A stretch of 64,000 bases of DNA from Diatrype stigma (taxonomy: Eukaryota; Ascomycota; Sordariomycetes; Xylariales; Diatrypaceae), in contig JAKJXP020000024.1 of the NCBI GenBank assembly GCA_022225965.2, forward strand, positions 310,001 to 374,000, in the 5' to 3' direction. Positions 30,822 through 40,976 of this stretch are shown here, in pieces; the stretch's first letter is position 1; every line of letters starts with the position of its first letter. The translations under genes were made by a program, and so were the position numbers. The notes below the pieces were generated by a model. It saw only the letters and a list, made by a program, of their open reading frames with translations. It searched no databases and was not told the origin of the DNA.

Positions 30822-33498
30822 ATGTCCGAAATGCCTGAGCAGTCGAGTGCTGCAGAGTCGAATGGGGCAACTGGGGACAAGAAGAGCCGGAAGAGGCTCC
30901 GATTGAGCTGCCTAGAATGCAGAAAGAAAAAGGTATGGCATTGTTCACCTATCATGAGGACCCTACGAGAGCTGATGCTTCATTGTCTGGCGCTAGTTAT
31001 TTTGCGATCGGGTGCTACCTTGCCAGAGATGCGTTAAGTCCGGACGGCCGGAAAGATGTTCGTTCGAGACCATGATTGGGCAGCCTTCTGCTCTGAATCC
31101 ATCCATCCGACAGCAAGAACAGATCCGAGATCTCCAGGCTGAGCTTTCCGAGTTGAAAGCACTGCTTTCGAATGTTCGGCCCGTGTCCGAGGGTCACGGT
31201 GCTACTACCGCGGCCCCACACGGGAAAGGTCTCCCGGAATCCGACCAACCAGGATCAAACAGTAGGAATGCCATTGGGCTTCTGGACTCGGCCGGTAATG
31301 CCGGTGAGACAGAGACCCCGCCAGTTGTCGTCCCCGTTCAGGATAGGCCCATCGTGGTCGAGGTCCGGGGTCAGGCCCATGTCAGCAGCACAGAAATTGC
31401 GGATCCGAAAGATCGATCTCCGAAAGGATACTATAACAGACACAGCCTATTCCAGTTTTTCGGAGAGGTGAGAGGGCCGTACTTGGACTACTATTACTTC
31501 AGGCGATACTTATATCCACTCGCAGGTTCGCGAACTATTCCCTTTCATAAGAGAGTTGGCCGAGGAGTGGTTCAAACCCCTGGGTGTACATCTCTCGAGG
31601 AATAAGCCAACTAGAAAGGATACGTATCTGAACATTCAGTCTCAGTGTGAGCTGGCTTTGGAGGCTTTACTCCCGCCTAAGGATGACACGGATGCTTTAG
31701 TCTCGGTCTACCTCGACCAACTAGAACGGCTTCATAGAATTGTCCACATTCCAAGCTTTAGGAAAGAGTATGCTAACTTCTGGGTGCCCGGGCGGGCCCG
31801 GCCACCAGCCATGACGGTCCTCGTCCTGGCGATGATATCTATGTCTGCCTGTTCTTCTACCAACCCTTCGTCGATTTCGAACATATATCGAACAATGCCC
31901 CCACAGTGGGTATTTGTCTGTGATGAGTGGTTGAAACAACAGAGCACAAAGCACCGCAAGCTCGTATACTACCAAATTTCTTGTCTTGTCTTCCTCTCTA
32001 AGCGGATGAACATGATTGGGAAGAAGAGGTATTGGAAAGAGACCGGCTCTTTGATTCAGGACGCGATCATAGACGGTCTACATTGCGACGCAACTTCGTC
32101 CGCTGACAGCCCTTATACGAGAGAGATGAAAAGGCGTATCTTCTCCGTTCTCCGCGAGTTAGACCTCCGGAATGCATTCGAGTCCGGTCTTCCTAGCCTC
32201 CTCCACAATGTCCCTTCCAACATCAGTCCTCCCTCCAACATTGATGACGAGGAATTTGACGAAAAGTCCAAGAAACTCCCTGAAGCTAAGCCCCTGAGTG
32301 AATACACCTTCTCGTCCTACCAAGCCCTCAGTGCTCGCAGTTGGCCATTACGTCTCGAGACATCTCAGCGTTTATTTAGCGCCAGGTTCTCCAAGCCTCT
32401 TGACTACGATGAGGTGTTACGGTACACCCATGAAGTCACGCAAGCTATCAATGCCATACCGCTCATGAACACAGATAACACGGAAGAGGACGATCGAGCT
32501 AGGGGTTCCGCACTTTCGTATGCATATCTTCATTTTCAGTTGAAAGAATGCATCCTAGCTCTACATCGGCCTTACCTCAAAAGGAATGACAGTAAATTCT
32601 GGCTTTCGGAAACTGTGTATTCTCAAGCTGCGCGCGATATCATTCACTTGGATACAAAGTTAGAAGGACTAGGATCTCGGTATTTGACGGCATTGACGGA
32701 AGATCTCATGCTAGCTTCGTTGAGTCTCTGTCGGGTCTCTATGTTACAATCAAAGGGTCGGTGTACTTCGTTCCGCTATCGAAAAGGGAAACGATGTCGT
32801 TCCTAAACATCCTTCTCTTCCTTCCTAGCGTTCTGACACCCTAGACAGGTTCCTCCAGAATTCCCACTGATGATGCATCTTCTATCGACCTATTGGAGCG
32901 ATGCCTTCCATTCATAGAGGATAGATATATATCCTGTTCCCATGACGAGCCCTGGTGCGTTCTTACGATGTACGCGGCCACCTCGCTAGTGAAGGTACAT
33001 CTAGGAAAGGAGTCTCATCACGACGCCAAGACTTCCTGTGCAAGAAGGTTTTTGGGCCTTCATTATAGATACAAGATGAGACAAGAAGTGCCCGCGACGG
33101 CGAATCAGCAATACCCTGCGAATATAGTCCCCGTTGGTCACGCAGATGTGGGTGACCCTTTCAAAGAACCCCGCCAGCATGAGCAGACGGAGTTTATCTG
33201 TGTTACACTACATGAACAACCGTTTGCTCGCCGGCATGTACTGCACGTACTGACGATATTCTTCAGGAACCGGTGCCTGCACAACCCCCCACAGCTGATG
33301 CAACGAATCCGATATTAGAATCAAGCTGGCTGGGCAATAATGATGCCGAGGCTAGTATAACGCCATATCCACCTTCTTCGAATCGCTGCTAACATAGAAA
33401 AGATTGACATCGATTTTGATTTCGATACCTTTGACTTTGACTTTGACATGAACGGTGGGGCTAATTGGGATGGTACAGAACAGCAGTGGTTATCATAG
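30822..33498 (+). CDS. Zn2Cys6 fungal transcription factor with Fungal_trans-type core
   Basis: Exons 30822-30932, 30997-31467, 31526-32756 and 32849 onward join in frame. The Zn2Cys6 cluster C-x2-C-x6-C-x5-C-x2-C-x8-C (LSCLEC, then CDRVLPCQRC, then C in PERCSF) is split by intron 1 between Cys 2 and Cys 3. A coiled-coil linker (QQEQIRDLQAELSELKALL) follows, then a middle-homology region containing FFGEV|RELFPFIRELAEEWF, DQLERLHRIVHIPSF and REMKRRIFSVLRELDLR. Exon 4 is open to 33318. Ending it at 33201 (donor GTTACA, weak) and adding 33267-33354 and 33398-33498 gives a tail with alternating Asp and Phe and the stop at 33498, for 784 residues in all. This acidic-aromatic tail looks like an activation domain. 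The DNA-binding half is firm; the 3' end is less sure. Targets are unknown; the nearby GMC and tyrosinase genes are candidates by position only. Confidence 0.85.
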
Positions 33499-34114
33499 AC
33501 TAAACAAGTCGTTGTGGCAAGAAGACAATATCATGTAGAAGTGCAGGAGGCCGGGAACATGTATCATTGCCCACACTTAGAGAAGGGCTACTACGGCAGA
33601 GAAGGGACTTTGTCGTAAAACACGAATTTCGAAGAGTCATGAACACACATATGGATAGGCAAGTTATTCAACCATGGTCTCCAACACGGTTTCTCTTATT
33701 TTCATGCAAGCCTTTTCAGGTTGCTTCATACTATTACACCTAAATAAACTGAGCGGGTAAAGACGTAAACAGGCAAACTCAAGACTGAGTTGCAAGCTGG
33801 CGAATAAAGAAAAACCAAGACATAGTGGAAGTTGGTATTGTGAGGCACCATCGGGATGGGGTTGTCCACTTCGTCAGGATTTTTTTTATTTTTGGTTTGG
33901 TTTGGAAAATTGCCCTTTTCAGGGATACCCCTTTTCAGGGGTGGGGGAGGGAGGGGGTGGACTTACCAACGTTGTTTATAGCATAACACTGAAATATCAT
34001 GGCGACCCTTCGAGGAATGGTGGACAACAAGTTGAAAGTATACGCGGGAGAATTTCACTATTTTTGAAGTTCAGCCCCCCTTATTGATAGTAGACGGCCC
34101 CTGCGACGAGTCAG
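33499..34114. other. convergent intergenic stretch
   Basis: This 616-bp gap lies between the regulator's 3' end and the minus-strand frame ending at 34115. A T-rich TTTTTTTATTTTTGGTTTGG run at 33881-33900 and a GGGTGGGGGAGGG run near 33940 are the only features seen. Confidence 0.45.
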
Positions 34115-34455
34115 TTAGTGAGGTAGTTGATTCGGACGTTCAAGCTTACAGAGCATGTGCAGTTTGGGGTTCATGAAGTCATAGGTCGGACCTAGACCCT
34201 CATCGCCCTCCGAGAAGAACACGAAGCGCTTGATGACCGCACCGCCCATGGTCTCGGACGAGTGCGTCAGCAGCGACGCGTGACCCCTCGCGAACGGGTT
34301 GGCCTGCAGGCACTGCGCGCAAGCCGCGTCGCCCGGCGCACCCACGATGGCGCTGCTCTCATTGATGTCCGCACCGACTGCGCGGAAGCACTCCTCGATG
34401 GAGTCGCGCGCCGGCACATTGAAGATGCTCTTGGTGGCCAAGAACCTCAGCGTGG
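34115..34455 (-). CDS. possible 3' exon of the amidoligase gene, or a separate small remnant
   Basis: The minus-strand frame is open from an acceptor-like ACCCAG (just above 34455) to the stop at 34115 and has no ATG near its start, as expected for an internal exon. It reads ATLRFLATKSIFN, then AACAQCLQANPF and SSETMGGA. The CAQC pair followed by GPF/NPF and a GGA motif recalls the Cys-rich modules common in hypothetical fungal proteins (DUF3716-like), but the second Cys pair is absent. I found no good donor in the repeat-rich end of the amidoligase frame to pair with it, so the join is unproven. It might instead be a decayed module of an older gene. Confidence 0.35.
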
Positions 34456-36234
34456 CTGGGTCACCTGCTTTTTGCTGTCATTGTTGCTAAAAGTAGGGTT
34501 GCCGCCCTGGAGACCGTTGCCGCCCTGGAGACCGTTGCCGCCGCTGCCGTCGCTGCCGTCGCTGCCGTCGCTGCCGTCGCTGCCGTCGCTGCCGTCGCTG
34601 CCGTCGCTGCCGTCGCTGCCGTCGCTGCCGTCTCTATCGCCACCATTGTTATTGCCGTCATTGTTATTGCCGTCATTGTTATTGCCGTCATTGTGGTCGT
34701 TGCCGCTGTCGTCGCCGCCGTCGCCGCCGCCGCCGTCGCTATTGTCGCTGTCGTCGCTACTGTCGCTGCCGCCACCATTGTTGTTTCCTGTGCCGTTGTT
34801 TGTAGTGTTAGCTGCCGACTTCATCGTTCTAAGCAGGGACCTACGAAGAACCCTTGCTTCTGGCAAGAGACCTACCTCAGCAAGCAAGTCATAGGCGTCG
34901 TACGCGGTGAGATTGCCTTCAGCAGCACTAGCACAGTTGTGAACGACAGTCAAGTAACGGGCATGATCAGCGTCGGTTGCCCACTCACAAAGCCGGTAGC
35001 AGACCTTCGCCCAGGCGCACACTACGTCCGGGTCAAAGCTGCCAGCCGCCTGGCGGAACTCGACCGTCCGCTTGGCGTCGTGGGTGTTCTCTCCGTACAA
35101 GTCGAAGTTGTAGGCCAGTCGGCCGCCCTCCACACAAGTCATGAGCTCTGCGATCGACCGGGTGCTAGAGCACTGGAGTAGCTCGTCAGCGGCATCCCGC
35201 GGGTTCATTGGCGCCTGCCTACGAGCCCCGCCATTTGCAACCTCGTCGTCCACCAGTTGGTCGAAGAAATCCTGGTTGAGCGTGTACGTCCCCGACGCGC
35301 CGCGCGGGCCGAACCCGCCCCTTCTGCCGCCTGCCGTATGCAAAGCATGGAAGTTCACAAGAGTATCGTTACCATTCGTAGCTTCTTCTGGGCCGTTGGC
35401 CCAAAGATCAACCCAACGACTAGCCCAACGGCAGGGCAAGCACCCCAGCAATCCCGGCGCGTGCTCTCGGTCAGGGGGCGGACCTAGCGCTGCAGGCGCT
35501 GGGTCTGGTGCGGCCGGGAGATTCAACTCCCTCGCTATTGCTTCGGCCGTACACCCCGTGGCGAGGCGCGAGTACAGCGAGGAGCCGTAGCAGAAGTCGT
35601 TGTTGCGACGTGCAGGGGGGTGCAGCTGGGCCATGATCCCGTCCGCTGCGTACATCAGAGCAGCTACGCGGCGTAGAGACTCGAGAGGGATCCAGTCTGA
35701 ACCATTGCCCCAGTGGACGTGCAGCCCGGTAGAGTCGGGCGTAGATACCCATAGTCGGTCAGTCATAAACTGGCAGACGCGACGCACCTCGTCGAGGCTG
35801 TCATCCGTCGCCCAGAGGGCGGGCGAGCACAGCTCGAAGCTGCACCACCCGCGGTCAGGGCCGTTCCACATAGCCATGAGCTCGGCAGGCACCTCGTCTA
35901 ACGAGGGGTCCGCCTTGACGGTCCATTTCCGGTAATGTCGCAGGTGGGACAGATTGCCGAGTGCATTGGTCGCCAGTTCCTCTGGCACAATGGTGGTACC
36001 GTTACCGTCCAACTGCAGGTTTCCTCTTAGTGTGTTAGCTAAGCGTGCGTAGACAGCCTGTTTGACACCATTCATCAACATCGCCTGGGGAATGACAAGG
36101 GGGCCTGCCGTCGCCGGCCATGGATAGGACTTCGGCTTGGCAAACTCGGCTCCCTCCGCTACCCACGCCACGTAGCCCTCTAGCTCGACGCCGAAGCTTG
36201 ACTTGCCTTTGTTTATATTCCGGTGGTATGCCAT
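34447..36234 (-). CDS. fungal amidoligase-family protein (Amidoligase_2-like) with low-complexity tail
   Basis: A single frame from ATG at 36234 codes 595 residues. The catalytic part resembles the putative amidoligases related to the glutamine synthetase/glutamate-cysteine ligase fold, which would form amide bonds with ATP. Landmarks are FGVELEGYV near residue 14 (metal/ATP-binding acids), TGLHVHWGNG (His pair) near 170, and KRTVEFRQAAGSFDPDVV near 400 (the E-x-R strand), in the family order. From about residue 480 the sequence becomes Asn/Gly/Asp/Ser-rich, encoded by 15-bp and 9-bp tandem repeats, ending in ten Gly-Ser-Asp units and two GGNGLQ units. The substrate is unknown in fungi; bacterial relatives act in peptide tagging and cell-wall systems. 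It is divergent from the tyrosinase gene. No signal peptide is evident. The family call is likely; activity is inference. Confidence 0.75.
   Translation of the reverse strand: MAYHRNINKGKSSFGVELEGYVAWVAEGAEFAKPKSYPWPATAGPLVIPQAMLMNGVKQAVYARLANTLRGNLQLDGNGTTIVPEELATNALGNLSHLRHYRKWTVKADPSLDEVPAELMAMWNGPDRGWCSFELCSPALWATDDSLDEVRRVCQFMTDRLWVSTPDSTGLHVHWGNGSDWIPLESLRRVAALMYAADGIMAQLHPPARRNNDFCYGSSLYSRLATGCTAEAIARELNLPAAPDPAPAALGPPPDREHAPGLLGCLPCRWASRWVDLWANGPEEATNGNDTLVNFHALHTAGGRRGGFGPRGASGTYTLNQDFFDQLVDDEVANGGARRQAPMNPRDAADELLQCSSTRSIAELMTCVEGGRLAYNFDLYGENTHDAKRTVEFRQAAGSFDPDVVCAWAKVCYRLCEWATDADHARYLTVVHNCASAAEGNLTAYDAYDLLAEVGLLPEARVLRRSLLRTMKSAANTTNNGTGNNNGGGSDSSDDSDNSDGGGGDGGDDSGNDHNDGNNNDGNNNDGNNNGGDRDGSDGSDGSDGSDGSDGSDGSDGSDGSDGSGGNGLQGGNGLQGGNPTFSNNDSKKQVTQPR
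34543..34632 (-). repeat. ten tandem 9-bp units coding Gly-Ser-Asp
   Basis: GCTGCCGTC is repeated ten times in a row inside the amidoligase reading frame. Two 18-bp units (34501-34536) and three 15-bp ATTGTTATTGCCGTC-like units (about 34647-34690) flank it. All units are multiples of three, so the tail length can vary without frameshift. Confidence 0.92.
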
Positions 36235-37576
36235 CTTTGCGTTTTCGAAAAAGAGGATATGTTATTTGTTCTGAAGCTCTTTGTGCTGTTCTTGGTGTGT
36301 CTGTGTGTGCCTTCGTTGTTAAGAACAGGTGACAATGGGGGTATTTATATGAGTATCGAACAGTTGAACAGAGCATAATGAACTTTGTTTTCAAACCAAG
36401 AACATTGTTTAGTAACAAGCAAGTTGGTATATCACGATTTTGTTGTTCAAGCACACAGGTTGTTCAAGAACCTCCCGGAAGTGGGGTCATGTCGGGTATC
36501 TCGGTTTACATATACCGGAAAAAGCAAGGTCCAGGTAACACATCAGTTCAACTGTTGATATTGGGAAAATGCATTTTCATCTGGTGCTTAACTATATACC
36601 AAAATTGCTTCCTGAAAAGACTGTAACATGTTGTGGGGTGCTGCACTAAGCGGCCCCTATTTCGGGAATATCTCATGTAACCCCGTAGAATACAAGAGGC
36701 CCTCTCCAGTCCCGGCATTTGCTTTACACACCACTCGGGAAAGCTTGCTAGATACTATGATATACAAAGTCTTCGAAACTGTAATTCCTTCAAGCAATTT
36801 GCTTGATCCCTCCCCAGAAAAGTAGGGTAAGATATGATGTTCGAAACACATACAAAATCAAACAGCTACGTAGCAGGCGGTCAATTGGGAGATGGAAAAT
36901 GCTGGATTGGCTATCCAGCATCAGAGAATCACTGCACTAAACAGGGAGCATAAAGGGAGGCTCTCTATACAGAAAAAGATGCGATTTGTGGCTGGCTGGC
37001 TTACGAGTTACTCTTCAATAATATGTGATTACACACCTGCGGTGCAACATGACTTTAACAAACAAACAAGGACCAATTTATGAAATGAGAGCATACGCCA
37101 ATCACCTCTATTAGCCGGCATTGGCACAAGTTTAACTTCAGCTGTCTTTTGCAACAAGCTGCAGGCAGTATTCTAGTTAATACTATTCTAGACGGCTGCA
37201 TAAAACTACCGACTCATAGATGTGTAAACACAGTGTAAGGTAATGCATGTCCCTCCTATAAGTAATAGAGTGAACACAACAGCCATATTGAGCATGTAAC
37301 TGGATTTATCACCAAATGTGAGAGGAACGTTGAGTCATGCCTCTCAAACCACTTGCTACTAATTCTCTCAACTTAGTGTTACACTCCAACATGTCCATCC
37401 TGGCTACGCCTAATGCTAGACGCAATATATATTGACTTGTCCTGGGCTCATAATGGCGAAATCTGTCTCCCCCCTCCTCCCAAACTTTCTCCTTAGTTTT
37501 ATCTTTTTTTCTCAATTCATCATTTCTCGGAGATTTGATCAATCACCCACACAAACCTCCCCTTCCAACGACTACA
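36235..37576. promoter_or_regulatory. divergent intergenic region, amidoligase / tyrosinase
   Basis: This 1.34-kb stretch separates two start codons pointing apart. Just before the tyrosinase start it is pyrimidine-rich (37466-37550), as is common in fungal promoters and leaders. No conserved site can be named. Confidence 0.45.
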
Positions 37577-40001
37577 ATGCCTACCCAAGTATGCCTTCCC
37601 TATGCCATCACGGGCATTCCAACTAAGCCTGGTAAGAATGGAGAAGTTCCTCTCCGAATGGAATGCAATGACTGGACTAAGTCACAGGAACAAGTCCATA
37701 CTGACCAGAGAAACTTGTTTAATCTTGCCCTGAGGTTCTATGTTGATATGGACCCCCTGGATCGCGATTCTTACTGGCAGACAGCTGGTGTGTATCCAGC
37801 TCCTTCCCTTCTAAGTGTAGCATAACTGATCAGAACAGGTATTCGTGGCATGCCGTACATGCCTTGGAACGAGTCGAGCTTGCCGCAGTCCGTCCCAGTG
37901 CTGGGGTATTGCACCCATAACAGCAGTTTATTTCCTTCCTGGCATCGACCCTACGTACTTCTATTCGAGGTACAGATCTTGCACTCACTACGAAGCTGTG
38001 AAACACGCTAACCAAAATGAATAGCAACGTATCTACGAGATCATGGTCAATGAAGTTATTCCCAACCAAATGCCATCCAATGACAAAACCCAAGACTCCC
38101 TTAAGGCTGCTGCTAAAGCATGGAGACTTCCATATTGGGACTGGGCTGTCAACAATGAAGTTCCCCTTCTTGCCCAAGACAAGGAAATCGAGGTATTCAC
38201 CAAGTTTGGAATCGGCAAGATCAGGAACGCGATGTATCAATACAACCTGCCTGAAGGGAAGACTTTTGGAACCATGGGGCCGACTTCGAATCAAACCTAT
38301 GTCCTCACATCTGCTGACCGATTTCCGGTAAGTATTTCGAATTTACACCTCTGGCATCCTGCTGACACCGTGGGTAGTGGGAGCTTCCTGTTGCTACTGG
38401 AAGATGCTCCCCGAGTTTCAGTGCGGATGCCAACGCTTTTCAAGCCGGTACTGTTGACAACGATCAAGTAGCCACTAATATCAGGAACACTGCATGGTAT
38501 GACAGGGATATCAATGATCCAACCCTCCGGGAATCGGTATACAGGCTTCTCACCTACGATGTTCCCTATGAGGTCTTTGCTACCACGAACTTGTACCCTG
38601 GCACTGCCGAACCGGAGGGGTATCTCAACTGCGAGTATATCCACAACAACGTGCACAACTGGGTTGGTGGAGATGCTGGACAGATGGGTGATGTCCCAGT
38701 TGCTGCTTATGACCCTATTTTCTTCCTTCATCACTGGTACGTAATTGTTCTGCATAATAAGTGCGTCCTCCCACGCGTTTCTGCTGATGTAAAGTGATTG
38801 CAATAGCAACGTTGATCGTCTCTATGCTATCTGGCAGACTCTAAACCCCAAAAAATGGTTTCGGGAAACGGGAGTCCTCATGGACGATGGAACGGTAAGA
38901 ATGACTACCCAATTTCATTTTATATAATCTTCTCCGTTCAAATTAGCCATTTTGAATATTTCTCGCCAGCCATTCCCTGGCCAATCTACGTATGTACAAT
39001 ACAAATTCTCGGAACGGCTAATTTGAAGTCTAGTGGTCTATCTGTTCTGGGAACCCCGACACTCAATGCACCAAGCTCGCCCCCTTCCGGCCGAACATTT
39101 CGGGTACCTACTACACCTCTGATAGTGTTCGAGACTGGATGCAACTGGGGTACTCGTATCCAGAATTGCAGCCTTGGAAGTACGAAACCACGGAGGATTA
39201 CCTGCTATCCCTCAATACCGACATCGCTAGATTGTATAGAGTGACTGCAGACCACATCTCGGATGTCTGGGGCAGGAGAGCTGGGACGCACATTGTGCAC
39301 TCCGACTATGTCGTCAATGTCCGCTATGGAAAGTGCGTGATACACCCTTGACTGACCCTAGACAAGCTGACATCTGTTCCGAAGATACGACCTTGGCGGC
39401 TTGCCATACATCGTACGACTCTACCTGCGCCGAAAGGGCTCGCACGATGAAGACGAAAGTGCCGCGCGCCTACCCCGGGCTTCCTCCATCGGTAGCGTCT
39501 ACAATTTCTCGACCGCAACAGGCCCTCAAGGCACGAACACTCGTTGCGCCAACTGCGCCGCCCAGCAAGCCAAGGGAACACTCTCAACTGCCCAGATCCC
39601 GATTACCTCATTCCTACTGAAAATCGCCGGGGAATACTCGTGGCCCGGAGACACCATGGTTCCGGGGGCCAGAGGTGGGGAAGACAGGGTGGTGGAATAC
39701 CTAGAAGGACGACTGACTTGGAAGGTTTTCAGGGTAAGAAGAGTACCACTACTCATCCCCCCTGCCCCCTCTCGCTCCTCTCATTTCAGGAGTGCTGATA
39801 TGATAACATTGAGTTTAGAAGGGAGGAGAGCAAGTCCCACTGGACTTGCTGCCAAACTTGAGAGTCAGTGTCGCAGTGGGTATTGCTAGATATAAAAAAG
39901 ACTTGGATCATAGACCACCTACTCTCTATGAGGGGTACAAGATAAAACATTCTATTACTCATGGCTACTTGGGTGGCCTTCAACGTGGGGAGCAATATTA
40001 G
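37577..40001 (+). CDS. tyrosinase (polyphenol oxidase) with a changed copper ligand
   Basis: Tyrosinases hydroxylate monophenols and oxidise diphenols with a coupled binuclear copper site, feeding melanin synthesis. Eight exons (37577-37787, 37839-37969, 38025-38327, 38378-38736, 38807-38894, 39034-39332, 39385-39733, 39819-40001) join in frame to 640 residues, a normal fungal length. CuA has [16 protein letters not shown] with His97 and His106 and the thioether Cys95. The expected first CuA ligand, the His of the GIHG[ML]P motif 24 residues before His97, is Arg73 here (codon CGT, 37844-37846). CuB is complete: YIHNNVHNW and FFLHHCNVDR. After the core come [19 protein letters not shown] and a C-terminal domain with [14 protein letters not shown] and [18 protein letters not shown]. 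There is no stop or frameshift. Copper binding and activity are doubtful. No signal peptide was seen. Confidence 0.92.
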
Positions 40002-40533
40002 AGAAAAGTCGTGGTAGGCGAAATGGCCTTTCCAGGTTCTTTTGGGTGGGTAGAATGTCCAAATGGAGGGGGCGTCTCCTAATTCTGCCAAATTGAAATC
40101 GTGTTCTATTATACATTTCACCACTCTCGCAAACGAATGAGGATTCAAGAAGAACTGTTGGCTCCTAAGAACGTACTACATAGTAACTAGCGATAGGGGT
40201 TAATGGATCTAGTGCCTATGAAAAGGGGCTGTTTAGCTCCGTGTCACCCAGACTAGCCATAATCTTGCCATATAATCCCATAGGTAGAGTATGCCAAGTT
40301 ACATAGTATACGAATAAACCCCCGGCCCCCCGCCGGAGTAACGATGGTCATGTAGCAGTTATGATGCTACCTTGTTGACACATAGGATCACCAGATGTAT
40401 TTGGAATCACTATTTCCGTCAGACGGCTGTAACGACGAAGTGGCACACCATTTCAGAATCGGTATAACCGCACAATCAACTAATGGCTAAATTTAGTCGA
40501 GATACATAGGTGTATTTTTCTTTGCAATGTGAC
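40002..40533. other. gap between the tyrosinase gene and the RIP-mutated element
   Basis: This 532-bp stretch holds the tyrosinase 3' flank. CCCCCGGCCCCCCGCCGG at about 40319-40336 is a GC-rich hairpin-like patch. Composition turns AT-rich only after 40640. Confidence 0.45.
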
Positions 40534-40535
40534 TA

Positions 40536-40628
40536 CTCGTCAGGGCTCTAAACGCCTCCTGACCCACAATTTGACCGCTTCGCTATTGTAGTCAGGGACT
40601 ACCTAAATGTCCTGAAAAAGCTAAATGT
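40536..40628 (+). repeat. left terminal inverted repeat (93 bp)
   Basis: It begins CTCGTCAGGGCTCTAAACGC and ends with GCTAAATGT. Against the reverse complement of 45187-45279 it differs at 8 of 93 positions by my count. All eight are transitions in which this copy has C or G and the other has T or A, so the left copy is the less mutated one. Confidence 0.9.
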
Positions 40629-40763
40629 CCTGGTTTCTACATAATTCCCCATACAAATTAGGTGCAACTCTATGTATTCTGCCAACTGCCGATATTGCCG
40701 CATACGTTAATATAGTTCCCTCGCATATAAGATAATCTTAACAATTTATCGAATAAAACAGTA

Positions 40764-40976
40764 CAGCTAGCACCTATAGCTAGCACTTACAGCTAGCACC
40801 TATAGCTAGCACCTACAACCCACTTACAACTACCACTTACAACCACCACCTACAACCACCACCTATAACCACCACCTACAACCACCACCTACAACCACCA
40901 CCTACAACCACCACCTATGACCACCACCTACAACCATTACCTACAACCACCACTTACAACCACCACCTACAACCCC
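40764..40976 (+). repeat. 13-bp minisatellite
   Basis: AGCTAGCACCTAT units pass into ACCACCTACAACC units, about 16 in total, with scattered C/T changes. The array lies 135 bp inside the left terminal repeat and is one of the few places in the element where CpA is still frequent. Confidence 0.85.

Noticed and set aside
34262..34894. 210-codon plus-strand frame rich in Pro, Leu and Ser
   Set aside because: It is the antisense reading of the amidoligase tandem repeats.
38946..39033. Extra tyrosinase exon ([13 protein letters not shown])
   Set aside because: Including it puts the next conserved block out of frame. Joining 38894 to 39034 gives DDGTWS and keeps the frame.
40764..40976. CRISPR-like array
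   Set aside because: The units are 13 bp, contiguous and without unique spacers, in a eukaryotic genome; it is a minisatellite.
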